From Bidens hawaiensis (taxonomy: Eukaryota > Streptophyta > Magnoliopsida > Asterales > Asteraceae), in NCBI GenBank assembly GCA_021521415.1, contig JAIQDT010003568.1, forward strand, positions 1 to 64,000: 64,000 nucleotides of DNA, read 5' to 3'. The notes beneath the pieces were generated by a model. It saw nothing but the letters and a program-made list of their open reading frames with translations. It had not been told where the DNA came from and did no database searches. A program made the position numbers and the translations under genes. Below, in pieces: positions 44,329 to 57,164 of the stretch (position 1 is its first letter; every line of letters starts with the position of its first letter).

Positions 44329-45052
44329 TTATTCAAAATCACATTTCGAAAACTTCGCGTATAGCTCCTCTTGCTTTAACACTTCCACAATTTTCCTTAA
44401 CCGTCGTTCGTGCTCTTCTTTACGTTGCAAATATATCAAAGTATCATCAATGAATGCTAAGACAAATTTGTCAAAATAAAGTTTATAGACTCGGTTCATG
44501 AGGTCCATGAACACTGCCAGCGCATTTGTTAGCCCGAAAGGCATAACTAAGGATTCATAATGACCGTAACGAGTCCGAAACGCTGTTGTTACAACGTCCT
44601 CCTCTTGGATTTTTCATTTGGTGATAACTGTATCTAAGATCAATTTTCTAAAAATAAATCGCCCTTTGCAGTTGGTTAAACAGATCGTTTACTTCGAGGA
44701 AGTGAATACCTATTCTTGATCGTCACTTTATTCAATTTTCCCTAATCAATACATATCCTAACACTTCCGTCCTTCATTTCCCAATTAACACTGGTGCACC
44801 CCATGGTGACTAACTAGATCGTATAACACCTTTATCCAATAATTCTTGCATTTCAGTTGGTGCAAGTCGGTAAGATGCTTTAGCAACAGGGCCAGCTTGA
44901 GGTATTAAATCGATTCTGAATCCGACCTGTCGGGTTGGCAGTAATCCAGGAAGTTCTTCTGGGAAAACTTCTGGAAATCCGCGTACCATCGGGATATCTT
45001 CTATATGTTTTCTTTTAAATACCTTGGCAATCGCGTTCGTTAAATACACCAC
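44329..45052 (-). pseudogene. Gypsy reverse transcriptase of J
   Basis: The RT N-terminus VFPEELPGLLPTRQVGFRID then YRLAPTEMQELLDKG (45,052-44,810), a decayed middle with several stops (44,545-44,809), and [19 protein letters not shown] with [10 protein letters not shown], both Asp kept (44,544-44,329). The frames are broken between the pieces. Confidence 0.85.
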
Positions 45053-45184
45053 GTCTTCTTGTCGTAAATATTATAACATCTCAAGATGAGATTAGAGTGG
45101 TAACATAATACCGTACACTTTTCTCTGTATCTAATCGCTTCATCGTCCGAAGGAGAGCTTCTAATCATCTTCTTTTCATATTTG

Positions 45185-45460
45185 ATTCCAGCTTCATGTT
45201 GAGTTAGCCAATCCATGTTAACTATTACGTCGGAACTTCTTAACTTTACTGGTCGTAGGTCAATAAGGAAAGGATTAATCGTTCAGAATAATAGGGCAAT
45301 TCCGAACAATTTAGTTAACCGTTAGGGATTCACCGTTAGCGATTCTACAGTATAGGGTTCTATAGTTTCACTAATCGGTATCTTTCCAAATGATAGGAGG
45401 TCAATAGGAACTAACTTCTATCGATGACCGTAAAAATATCACTGAAGCCTATTGATTTAA
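45185..45460 (-). pseudogene. Gypsy protease/RT linker of J
   Basis: On the minus strand VPIDLLSFG and then SSDVIVNMDWLTQHEAGI (usual DVI-GMDWL) mark the end of the protease domain. Stops precede it, and the DSG triad is not found. Confidence 0.6.
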
Positions 45461-45599
45461 AACTACAACGTACTTAATACCACCTTTAGATCATGACGTG
45501 CTTTATTCGAATTAGTCACAAAGCACGGCTCCTTGCTTGATCAGAGGTTGATGCTTGTCATGAGGTTCGTCTTCTAACGACACCTTGGTTCAACTTTGG

Positions 45600-45641
45600 G
45601 CAATTTCTCTTGAAACGTTCTGTATTGCCACATTCATAGCA
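45600..45641 (-). pseudogene. Zinc-knuckle remnant of J gag
   Basis: CYECGNTERFKRNC on the minus strand is a CCHC knuckle with the His changed to Arg. The remaining 45,642-48,179 should hold capsid and leader. It has many stops on the minus strand, and I can support nothing more specific there. Confidence 0.6.
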
Positions 45642-48179
45642 AGTACAATTGTTTGGCATAATTTGATTTCTTTGGATGGACTGTTATTGAAGTTGTTGGG
45701 TTCGGAGTGGTTGTACACGAATGGGTTGGGGTTGCCGGTTCACATGGCTTCAATTAATTCTACAATTGGGGCATTACGTCCATCTTTACCACACCTGTGG
45801 CCTACTATCACTCGACATTCTTCTTCCTACCGATAACCATATTTTTCCACATTTTAGGGAAGGACCCTTCATGCGGTTCATGTTTTCACACCAGAACTAG
45901 TCTTAGTATAATTCTGGGTTGTAGGATATACCTACTTATTCAAAAGCCTATCTTGCACTATACCGTTATCATTTCTCTTCTTCAACACTCGACGTCTCAC
46001 CTAACGTCCTTCCAGTCCGCTTCCCATAGAGTCAAATATATCAATGCTGGCTTGTGACACAACCCTTCCAAAGGTTGTATATCTTACAGGATTGACTATA
46101 CTCCTTATCGATGGAGTTAGTCCCCAATATAGTGCTCACTTCGCTTAGTTTCAGGAGTAATTAGCCATGTTACCAGACATGACAATTCCTTCAAACGGTT
46201 AGCGTGTTCTAAATGATCAGCACACAACATTTCTATCTTTCATAGCTCAGTTTCCAATCTTTTAGTTTAATTACTCGAAATAAAGTGCTCTAGCACAAGA
46301 ATTTTTAAATCCTGACCATATCATCTGAGCAATAATTTTCTAACTATAATTATGTACCATCGTGTTCCATCACGATACAACATAATCTACCAACATATCT
46401 GTAGCATAATTCACTACACAATGTTCTATCCTCTTACCAATATCCTTAACCATTTCGATCTTTTCTATCCCCTCGCTAATCTATTCCTCTCTTTACCATC
46501 AGTAAACTATTAATAATTTCCTTAACACAACCAACAAACATATCCTTCATACCGGATCTAACTCATTACGACTACTATTCATGTTTAGTTTATAACTAAT
46601 ACTTGTAGTCATAATAGTATTCGGTGGGACATTAACACTCTTAGTAATAACACTAAGATTGAAATATTCATAATCATGTGATTGCTCGATCTATAAGTCT
46701 GCGATCACATTTGCATCAACACTAGCAGTGATCTGTGATACGACATTCGGTATCATCATCTGCTATCTTTTAGCAATCTACTGAATCATATCAATCTCCA
46801 TCATTGGAGCTACTCTTTTTATGTCATTCTGCCGTACTCATCCCGTACGCAGTAATCAATACTAATCTCACCGTATAACTCGTTACCAGCACAATCATAT
46901 CAGCAGGTACACATACACACCAAATATTATCATACATATTACACATACCAGTATCTAGTATATATGTCCCATAAATATAATATCATAAGGACTTAACCTG
47001 ACGTCGGTTAAACGTTTAAATATGTATCATAACCCTTGTCACCAACCGACATATAGATCTTTCTCAACAAAGATTAATGTTTAATATACTTGATTTCAAT
47101 ATCCTTCTGCATGTCAGCATAACCGATACATGCTCACCGTGAGCACCAAACGATTACGTACCACGAAGTTATAATATCCGTGTCCATTCGTATATTCGGC
47201 ATACACGGTATACCACCTACGAACGAACAACCAACTATGCTATAATGATTCCAACACCTCTTTGTGTATGGGTAATCATTTTATTCAAGTATACATGGGT
47301 ATAAGCCTCTAACAGATGTAAGGATAACATAGGGAGTTGCAAGGTTCGAGTTAATCGCGCAACATGGGTTGCCTTCAAATATTGTCAATTACTATTATGG
47401 GAAACTCTATCACCTGCTCAGTCAATGTCCTTAGGCGTTCTAGGTTCGCTAAAATCGGTAATTCTCGATCTGGAGGTTGTATGACTCATATGTTTGAGAG
47501 TGAGAAATACCCATATATATTTCTATATATTATTTTCATCTGCTCATTTATTATCAATTTTTTTTTTTAACGGAATAAGAATGGGTTCACGTACAGGTCC
47601 GTCCTTATGTGAGGGTCGGTAGTTCGGGTGAACATAGGGAGTTATTAAGATATACGGTACCGGTGTTGTTAGGGTAAGGGATTTATCAGTTTTGGTTGGG
47701 AGTGACGGTTACTAGATATTTCTGGTTAATATCAAACGGGAGATCTAACTTGGTACTACCATAACTATGGCCCGATAAGTCAGACTTATCATCAACCGAT
47801 GCTCTAGAAATTTCAGCATCCTCGGTACTTTTATTATTTCATCCCCCGGTTCCTTATCCGGGTCCTATTTCTCAATTCATGTACCCACAAGATATGTACA
47901 TACATATATATATACACCTTAGCACGCATAAATAATATTATATACTTTACACATATGTTGCCATTTTTACCTATTAATGTACCTCGTGACTTCCCCTGAA
48001 TTCCCTCGTGCGGACAAGTCTGTTATTATGTTCCGGACCATAATAACTCACTTGTCCATCCAAGTTCATCCAGACCTCGTCACTATAACTTATTAGTTGA
48101 TATTCAGATCCTATAATACTTGAGCTACTGGTTATATTTTAGGTATCTTTTAAAGACATCCTAATTCCTTATAACCAAT

Positions 48180-48192
48180 GGCTCTAATACCA
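48180..48192 (-). other. Primer-binding site of J
   Basis: The minus strand TGGTATTAGAGCC lies 5 nt after the 5' LTR end GTGTTACA. It is an initiator-tRNA-Met-like PBS with one change. Confidence 0.8.
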
Positions 48193-48197
48193 ACTTC

Positions 48198-51100
48198 TGT
48201 AACACCCCGTAACCGCAGCGGAAACGTAAACGGGATGCAACAGACACCTCTAATATCAACCACATTGTTTATAAAGAAACTGAATACATTAATATACTTC
48301 AAATTACATTATCTTGTATTTCATTACCGTCTAGGTGATACACACATCATACCATACGATACACAATTCTATTTGTTATAATGTATCCTAATATCCTGCA
48401 CGCAAATCTTACACACATCAAGCACTTAGCACGTAAGCAATCACTTCATCTTAACTGTACCTGAAAAGCATGTGAGAAAACGGGTCAACTACGAATAGTT
48501 GGTGAGTTTCACAATTTGAGTAAACCATGATAAATCCATATCAAAATATAATATTATCTGGGGACACTGTTAACCCAGTACTGTACTCATTCCGGGGGCA
48601 ATGTTAACCCAGAATTATGATGTAATTATGTTGAGCCCACAAGTGAAACCTCTGACTATCACATATGACCCCCGTGGCATATCCCCCCGCCCACGGGCCC
48701 GTGGCATAACCCCCGCCCACGGAACTGACCCAAACCGCTATGTCTAACATTACATAGCAAAATATATATCAACAACAAAATAGACATGTGCAACTGGCTG
48801 GGAAACATCAGCAAATCCATGCCGGACCAGTTGGGTTTGTCAAACCAATAGTACTATCCACACTCTACCGGCTTTCTGTTAATCATTCGTGTTCCGGGGC
48901 CTTAGAATGTTAGCAACTCAGACAATTACCATCTTAGTACATTTCCGTACGATTCCCGTACAATAAAATATATATAAATCCACGCAAGTCCATGCGTTCA
49001 GTATGTATTTAAACATTTCAGTAAAAACATGCTTCCGCCCCGAGAAAATATTCGAAAACAGTTCAGAAAAAGGGGCTCGTGAAACTCACCTTAGCACATG
49101 CAAGCAGGTAACAACAATCATTATCAGTTAACACGTCCAATCTGTAATATGATCCCTACGATCGTTACTATACACTCATATTAATATAACTTTAACCAAG
49201 TTAACCGGTACATCTGGGGACACTGTTAACCCAGCACTGTACCCGTTCTGGGGGCAAGGTTAACCCAGAAACACTTCTCCGGACTCAGATTGTGATATCG
49301 TTTAGAGTTCCATGGTCACAACTACTATTAGTCGTTTTTCTCGTTTTGCGTGCCTAGCACGGTTATCCGTTTTTACGTTTCAAAAATGAGTTTGGTCACA
49401 CACGACCCGAAAGTAGTGGTTGACTGATAATTTAATTAAAGATGTGAAATTATAGCTCGGTTTAGACGTCCCGACTGGCCGCGGGACCCGTTTCCGTCTT
49501 TGGCGTACCGGAAACTGTTAAAATAGGTTAAAATTACTCAAATCATCCGAATTATTTTCGGATGATTCATTTTTACTTGTTTAACTCATTTATATGAAAA
49601 TAGTCCATTTTTAGGGTTTTTATACACCAGTCAGCTCGCTTAAGCGAACTTCACCGGTTTACGCTTTTTAAGCTTTAAAAGTTTGTTTTTGCACAAATAA
49701 TTATCCGTTTATTCTCGGATCTTGAAATTTTGTACAAATGACTTTTTAACAGTGGGGAATTTTATAAAAATATTTCCAGAATTAATTTCTATATTTAAAA
49801 TTTATTTATCTATTTTTAAACACCATTTAAACACTAAATATGTCGTAAATACCAAACTATCTTAGAAAAATCCCAAATTTTTCCTGGATGTCCTCTGCCA
49901 TCCACATAGTCCCCTGTAATTTTTTCAGGACCAAAATCCCCTTTTACATGCCATTTTCACTAAAACCGAGCTAATAAACCCTAGAACTCGTTTAACCGAA
50001 AAGCCTACTTAGACTTCTCCAACTGACCTCAAATTTTTTGTGTGACTTATACATGATATAAAAAGCTTACTGCAATTTTCCAAAATTTTTCATGATATTT
50101 AACTATTTTACACCATTTTTGGCCAAAACCGAGCATTAAATTCACCAAATATTCATCCTTTATCCAAAAATTACCAAAAATTTACAGAACTCTTATTTTC
50201 ATGTGTAGAACATCTCTGTAAAATTTCATGACCTAACTCTACACGTATCACAATCTGTCCAAAAATATCCCAAAACCGAACATAACCGAATATACCTTTC
50301 GTTTTCCGCCACTACAAGCTACAAGCTCATCTTTCCGCCTTATCTACCACTAAATACAGAACCTACAACCAACATACCACAATACCAAGCAAGTTACACT
50401 CACGATCAAGCCATTTCTTTCATGGTTTCGGTTATGATTCCAAAAACAAAGATTTAACCGTAAAAATTGGTTTTGATTCGTTTAACTCCTTTCTTGGACC
50501 AAGATCCCTTGTATAACCCGTATACATCACTTGATCATGCAAGAATCGGTTTTCATCTTTGAAACCTCATTTTCTTGCAAACCAACTCAAGAAACGAAGA
50601 TGAACACGTGATTAACTCGGTTCTTTACCTTGTTTTCTTGCTACAAAAGCTCGGTTTTGGATCATGATCTTGAGAGAAAGTTAGGATTGTTGAATTGTTT
50701 TGTTAAAAAAAATAAGGAGGCAATGGGGTTTTACCCCCATTTGTCCGATCGGAAATCAAGAGATAGTGGGGTGGGACCCACCTCTCCAATCTTGGCCACT
50801 CATTTGGATTCTCGCAATCCGGATAATGTTTTGGATAATCTGGTTCAGTTCGTTTTTCGGTTAAATGTTTAATTCGGCTTAAAACGAGGCTAAAACGGTC
50901 GTTTTTCGGCTTAAAAATGAAATTTATATAAAACCGATTTAAAAACTTTAAAAACTTAAACCATAACATTTATTAACTTAAAACGTCATATCATTAATTA
51001 TTGCGCATCTTTTTCGGCTTGATCGATCATCTCTTGCTCGGTTTGGTATTAAAGGTTTCGTTTAATGTACCGACGTACCATTAAATCGAAATTCTTTTTC

Positions 51101-51379
51101 TGTGACGTACTTTACTTATCCCGAAGCATTAATGCTTCGTAACATCACTAAATATCATATATATCATCTATATTTGAACCCTCGATTCGTTCGAGTTTCA
51201 ATAACTATCGATCGATTGATCGGATATTCAGTACGATGAATTATATATTCACGTACAATCAATACAGTGAACCATGTATTCTCGTATAATTACTCTGGTA
51301 ACTCATGTACCCGACATTAAATATGACGTAATTATTATCTACCGGTTAGGGTATACCGGGTTTCGTCGGAATCGTTACA
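48198..51379 (-). repeat. 5' LTR of J
   Basis: 3,182 bp, sense start TGTAACGATTCCG at 51,379 and end GGGTGTTACA at 48,198. The following ACTAG (51,380-51,384) is the right TSD. Confidence 0.9.
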
Positions 51380-51600
51380 ACTAGTTTTATACGAGCCATA
51401 GACCCTATGTGGCTCGTTAATTTATCGGAGACCAACAACGATGTGTTATTTGAGAAAAAGATTTTGTTTGAAAGACATGAAGAGTACTATCGAGCTATGC
51501 AATTCCAATGTGTTGTGCATTCATGCGTTCGGGATTCATAGCTGTCGAGATTGGAAGACTAAAAGATTCAATTAAAGTAAAGACAAAGAGCTCAAGACGA
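51380..51600 (+). pseudogene. aORF of G, C-terminal piece after J
   Basis: When J and one TSD copy are ignored, the frame from 39,301 (LVKGLKT) continues as SFIRAIDPMWLVNLSETNND, LFEKKILFERHEEYYRAMQF and CVVHSCVRDS to a stop near 51,540. The frame therefore crossed the insertion point before J arrived. Confidence 0.7.
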
Positions 51601-51605
51601 GGAGG
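51595..51605 (+). other. Polypurine tract of G
   Basis: AGACGAGGAGG immediately precedes the LTR start TGTTTTTTAG. Confidence 0.7.
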
Positions 51606-52153
51606 TGTTTTTTAGTGCACGATTTGTCGTCTCGAGTCTTCGTAATCGTATTTGTAATGTCTTAATATTTTAATGTAAAGGGGCATTTCTGTAATTAAGT
51701 CACATCCGTTATATTATGGCTCATTCGTTAAGGATGTTTAACGAATGAGACCATTCGTGTTATTATTATATGTCTATTCGTTAAGGATGTTTAACGAATG
51801 GACCTTAGTCGTTATTTAATGTATCAATTCGTCATGGAATGTTGACGAATGGGGTATTGCAAATGAGTCATTCGCTATACCATTCTGTTTACTTATGTAA
51901 TGAAGACGAATGAAGGCCATTCGTTATAGATTGTGTAACGAATGACATTCGTCTTCTATATATAGGCTATTAAGCCAAATGATAATTTAAGTGTTTTTAA
52001 AGTATTTTCCTCCCTTGCCGTTACTTTGCCAAATCGTTCACTCAACACTTCTCTAATGTACATTAATCATAAACGTATATCACATAACTAGATCCTTGCT
52101 TCAATTGATATGAACAGATCAAAGGATTGAAGCACAATTGTGTGTGTTTAACA
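51606..52153 (+). repeat. 3' LTR of G
   Basis: 548 bp, TGTTTTTTAGTGCACG to GTTTAACA. U3 has ATTCGTTAAGGATGTTTAACGAATG-like inverted pairs (51,715-51,950; quoted as ATTCGTTAAGG and TTTAACGAATG), then TATATATA at 51,957-51,964. It is similar to 58,493-58,954. Confidence 0.8.
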
Positions 52154-52186
52154 TACACACACACACACACATATATATATATATTA
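52154..52186. repeat. (CA)n(TA)n microsatellite
   Basis: CA repeats run into TA repeats directly after the G LTR. Confidence 0.9.
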
Positions 52187-54006
52187 AGGAGAAGTGATGG
52201 ACGAAAGAGTCATTTTACAATTAGAGTACACGGATACAAACGCCATTTCATAATTGGGCAGAAAAAGTAACTTGCCATTGCATTATTTCCTTCTTCAAGC
52301 ATATTGTACAAGTTCATATAGCCTCACGTTTAGTGTAATTACATTACTATCCGTTAGGGTTTGTGACGCAACCAATTGAAAGAGCTTTTCCTTTATGGTT
52401 TATTATTATGATGCTATCAATTCAAGGAGTTTAAAGTCTCAATAAAGTATCTTCATTCATTAATATTATTTTATTATTATTAATTATGAACTTTAAAGTG
52501 GTTCTTCATATACTAAAACCTATAAGGATATTATTATTGGACCTCACTATTAATCTATTAACACACCATTATTATCCTATTAATACAAGAATTAACACAA
52601 AATTAACACACTATTTCATCAGCAGTTGGAGAGCAATTAGCACCTCTAATTAGTTAAATTTATGACCATTAGTTTAAATTAGTTACTCCTCTTGTTCAAG
52701 CCATCATAGGAGTATTTAATTATTGTTCTCCCCTATGACATCGCAATTGAATGTGCTCTTCATTGTTGGATATGGATTTTTCAAATGAACTGTCTTTAAG
52801 TTTTGTAACTGCCGATCTTGAGTTATTATTGCATCTAACACAAATCAGTGAAACTTGTTTAAATGTTCGAACAACCATCCCTGGATTCCTGAATTCCTTT
52901 GATTTATGATTCTGAACTTCATGGGCACGGAAAGTTGTGCCTCCATGATCGCCAGCATGAACCCACCACCAACCGTTGCTGAACCATCTCACTCTACCTC
53001 ATTAGCAGACGCACTTCCAACCACATTTTCCATGACCCCAGCCCGCTACAACCCACCCATAAGTGCTTTTAGAGATATGAATGCTAGGCTTAGTACTAAA
53101 ATCATAATCGTTCTTTTTCATTTTTTTATTATTTTGGTGTGTAAAAATTCAAAGTTATAAACTTGCAGGCCGACATATCTCTACCCTACACTTTTTACTT
53201 ATAAGATTGCATAATGGGGTAGGTTTGATTCATATACATAAACGGTAACTTCAATATTGATTTAGCATGATTTGAATATAAACAATGGATGCAATTCATA
53301 TTCATTTGTTTTTTTCAAGTATTTTTTGTTCAGGTTGGTTTTCGTAGATTTGATCTATAAATTATGACATGCATGTTGTATTTCTGATATATGGTTTATA
53401 TGGGAAATGGCACATGTTTTTGTTAATGTCAACTTTTTGTTGGCACATTTATGCTAACCTAGAAACAGTTGCAAACTATAAGTTTCATATTTAATGGCGT
53501 GTGATTTTTAAAATGTCACACTTAGCCACACAACGTACATTTATCACTTTAGAACAAGATCAGTTTCATAGCCTTATATATGCTCTCACTGACTATGGTT
53601 TTCTTACGATTTTTGTTAGCAAACTGAAAAGTGGAGACATTTGGATTTCATCTGATGGAGAACTATGAAATTCAAATCCTAAACGGGTTCGGGTTGAAAC
53701 TGGTTTAGTTTGGTCAATAAAAGTCAAAACTTATTTATGATTTCTTATGTTGTCATTGTGAATTGGTAATAGTTAGTTTAAAGAAGACATACCCACCGCG
53801 AAGCGTGTCAATCATCTCTCCCTGGTATTTATACTTACTATGTATCTATATATCTATATATCACATTATGATTCATATAAGCGTCCTTTCATCTGCTATC
53901 ATCTCTCTCTCCCTCTCCTTAGGACACATGTATTAATTGCTAATTAAAGCTCATGGCACTTTCTCGGTAACAACCATTCTCAGGCAGCGTTATTCCACTC
54001 TCAAGG

Positions 54007-54126
54007 GATGTTAAATTGCAATTAATATGGAATGAACTCAACAAAATGGTTATATATGTAATCACTGATGTTAAATTGCTATTAATATGGAATGAACTCA
54101 ATTAAATGGTTATATATGTAATCACT
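54007..54126. repeat. 60 bp tandem duplication
   Basis: Two adjacent 60 bp units starting GATGTTAAATTGC and ending GTAATCACT differ at a few positions. Confidence 0.9.
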
Positions 54127-54234
54127 TGAGCAGGTTAAAAACCCTAATCTCCCAACCCTACCATTTGACATCTCAAATTCCACCACCGTCGATGGCACCA
54201 TTGCATCCCACCCCCGCACCATCGCCACCACCCT

Positions 54235-54300
54235 CTTCCATCATCATCATCACCATCATCTTCATCATCATCATCATCATCATCATCATAATCATCATCG
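54235..54300. repeat. (TCA)n microsatellite
   Basis: ATCATCATC repeats, slightly interrupted. A His/Ile-rich open frame here is a by-product. Confidence 0.9.
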
Positions 54301-56465
54301 TCAACGTCTTCCATGATTGGTTATCCACTTGAATCTGGAACCATTTGATTGCACCGGAACCCTCACTTTAGATACATGTCCTCGGGAGTTTTTGTTTCAC
54401 AATTCTAGATTTTATTATTAGTTTTGAAGTCGTGTATCATATGTATTAGAATATGTAATTAGTTTGTTTGATGATTAATTTTTGTTATTCGGTACCTCAG
54501 ATAGTTCTGGAGATTATGAGAGTGGTTCTTTCTTAAAGAAGATGCTAAGGCATATGGTACTGCTTCTGAATTTGATTTTATCTATTCGTTACATTAGGTG
54601 ATCTAATTATCTTATGCTCTTGATATTATACTGCAATGTTTGTATATACTGAAGACACTATTAGTTATGTAGAAACTAGGGTATGAAAATATATTGAATC
54701 TATAATAATCACTATACTCTTTACCCATTCCATGTTACTTGTATGTATTTATAGTTTTATACAGTCTTTTTGTTAGTAGATCTATTTAGGTAATGTTCTA
54801 ACGAATATAGACAGACTGTTGCCTCTTTGATGTTTGTTGCTGCGAAATACCTTATCTTCTGGAGCTGCATGATCTCTGGGTTTTATTTTAAAAAAGATAT
54901 GGAAATAGTTTGAAATGTTATGTTAATCAAGTGATAAGTTTCTATATATTATAACATTATATGAACTAATAAATATGATTTTGACTTAACCTCGTTACAA
55001 GCGTCTAATCCGTTTGTTGGTTACTGTTAGCTTGTGGAGACGTTAGCCTCCAAACCGCTAGCGGTGGAGAAGAGATTTAAGTAGATGCAAGATATATCGG
55101 TCGAGCTTTTGTCGGGTGGGATTATAAGGTGATTATAAGGTATCTGATATGAACATGTTAACTCTTGAATTTAGAAGAAGATAAAACATGATTAATTTGA
55201 AAGATATTCTCTTTTTCCACAAGTTAACATTAGTTTGACTTTAACATTAGTTTGACTTTAAAAGTCAAAAGTTTTGGTTTTTAACTTCATAGTTGATACG
55301 ATTTTGTTATTAATATGGAGAAAGCAATATTAATTACAAATGTTTTTATATACTTTTTGATTGCATATTATTTTACACTATGGTTCGGTAAAACATATTA
55401 AGTTAATTGCTAAGTAGCTGAGATATTTTCACCGGTTACGTATTTGGTCACTTTTGTGAACTGTAGCCCATGGGTATTTCAAGGTCTACCCTTTTTGCAC
55501 CTTCACAGCTTTTTGGTCACAACCATAAATGGGACTGGAATCCTTATTCAAATAATTTTTTTGTCTTTATATTATCCACTTTGATTATTAGAAAACAGTC
55601 GTGGTATGAAAATATTGGTTGTTGGCCTTATCTTTCTTGGCATCTTCGTTATACTCGTATTGACACTAACACATACCACAAACCTCCGGTCAGCAATCTT
55701 TGGATGAATGATTTAATTTAGTCATGCCAAAAGTATCAAATTCCCAATTAGTGTTAATAATATACCACTTGATCAAAATGCCCCTACCAAAATGCTTTGA
55801 CTGTTTTGACCAAAATGACAAGTTTTGACTAAATGCTCTATTTTAGTCTATTTTGACAGTTTAACTTTGACAAGTCAAAAAGAGAACTGAAATTTGTTAT
55901 CATCATCTTAATGCTTTTATGTCACGTTTACAGGTACTTATTTCTTACTAATATACCTTTTATGACATGTTTTTGTGATGCTTTTCGCTTTACAATTCAG
56001 TTCACTTAATGGTGGAAAACACATGCCAACTTTGGTTTGGCCAAATTGATATTGCTTGGACTAATCTAAAAGATCTATATTTTCAGTTTCAAAAATTATC
56101 ACATTGCTAGAGAGAACTGAGATTTGCCTAAGTTTCACCGGTGTTGGGATCCATTATTAACTTTGACCAAGTTTATATTTTGGCACTTTTATAAAAAGTT
56201 ATATTTTTTACTTTCAAGTTAAAACATCTTAAAAGTTTTTTTTCAATTTAAAATTAACAACGAAAGTAATAGCACCTCATAAATGTAAGATAACTTAAAA
56301 AAACTTATTATAAATTGATGTCTAAGTTTACACTATTGTAATTTGTTTTTAAAAAATTAAAGTTTACACTTTGTTGGGTTTGTCCCGTGTCAAGCTACAT
56401 AGGATATGGTCTTTGCTTTTAAAAAAACCATACGATCGCCATGCGGATGCAACAGAAACTACAAG

Positions 56466-57156
56466 TAGGTCTATTCAAAATCGGATATCCGAACCTTTTG
56501 GATAGTGATTATCACTATCCGAATCCGAATCCGAAACTCTGATATCCGAATATCCGAAAACAAAAATCTTCTTTTAAAATATAAATAATACAAAACCATG
56601 CATCTTTGAAACAAAGTAACAATCTGTAATACCACAACTAACAATGGTGGATGGCAACGTTGGACCTGCTGTGGATAGAGACAGTGGTGCTGCCGTGACT
56701 GACTGGAAGATGGTGAATGGCGACGGTGGTATTGCGGTGATGGTGATTTTTAATATATGTGGTGGATGGCGGCGATGGTGGCTGACTGGACGATGGTGGA
56801 TGGCAACGGTGGTGCTGCCGTGACTGGCGACGGTGGTTATGTGATTGCTGGCGACGGTGGAACAACTAGTTGATGGTGCTTATGTAACTCTAGGGTTAAT
56901 GTGTGAGAGACTGAGAAGAGGTGATGCTCTGCTTTGTTATGTTATCTATGTTTTGTTATTAGGTATAATTTAAAATAAAATAAAAAATATATTAAAATAA
57001 AAATATGGATAATTCGGATATCCGAAAAATCTGAAAACTGTTATCTAAATCTGAATTTGGATTTTCAGATATCCAGGATTCGGATATTCGAAAATTCGGT
57101 TAGTTCGGATACGAATAGTCGAATAATTTAGATTCGGATAGTTTTGAACACCCCTA
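56466..57156. mobile_element. Non-autonomous hAT-like element
   Basis: The left end is TAGGTCTATTCAAAATC and the right end, read inward, TAGGGGTGTTCAAAACTATC, so they are imperfect terminal inverted repeats. The 8 bp flanks ACTACAAG (56,458-56,465) and AGTACAAG (57,157-57,164) match at 7 of 8, the TSD length of hAT elements. Subterminal regions are dense in CGGATATCCGAA-like words on both sides. The centre (56,640-56,870) is a GATGGTGGATGGCGACGGTGG minisatellite-like stretch (word GGCGACGGTGG). No transposase is present, so it would need one in trans. Confidence 0.75.
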
Positions 57157-57164
57157 AGTACAAG

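Larger units (their letters stand above)
39327..51379 (-). mobile_element. Complete gypsy element J, minus strand
   Basis: The element is 12,053 bp with a perfect 5 bp TSD. On its sense strand: 5' LTR 51,379-48,198, PBS, degraded gag, protease, RT, RNase H, integrase, PPT, 3' LTR 42,504-39,327. LTRs are about 3.18 kb, and by eye they differ at only about 1-2 per 100 bases. Internal DNA is 5.7 kb with pol in several broken frames. Recent movement with a dead pol points to help from another copy. Confidence 0.9.
30634..52153 (+). mobile_element. Copia element G with aORF, carrying nested J
   Basis: A 5'-truncated copia element: gag remnant, integrase, RT-RNase H, spacer, motif array plus TATA, intron, aORF, PPT and 3' LTR. 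The aORF is split by the 12 kb gypsy element J. Without J the element piece is about 9.5 kb. F (58,493 onward) is a close relative and serves as the internal reference for the deletions described here. Confidence 0.8.
52187..56457. other. Low-copy-looking intergenic DNA
   Basis: AT-rich, without a retroelement signature. Open frames (52,720-52,992 minus, 52,906-53,160 plus, 55,470-55,721 plus) are short, lack recognisable domains and overlap nothing supportive. A pair of AACATTAGTTTGACTTT copies is at 55,228-55,260. I see no gene I can support, but this is the best place in the window to look for host sequence. Confidence 0.5.

Noticed and set aside
52720..52992. 90-codon minus-strand frame with Trp and Cys residues
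   Set aside because: Spacing of Cys and His matches no zinc-binding pattern, and the opposite strand has an equally long frame.
54126..54332. Open frame with Ser/Pro then Ile-rich end
   Set aside because: The end is the TCA microsatellite in translation, and there is no supporting domain.
55470..55721. 83-codon plus-strand frame (MGISRSTLFAPSQLFGH) as a host gene
   Set aside because: It has no recognisable motif, splice context or promoter. It could be an exon but cannot be supported from sequence alone.
56638..56865. His/Pro-rich open frame on the minus strand
   Set aside because: It is the minisatellite core of the hAT-like element read in one frame.
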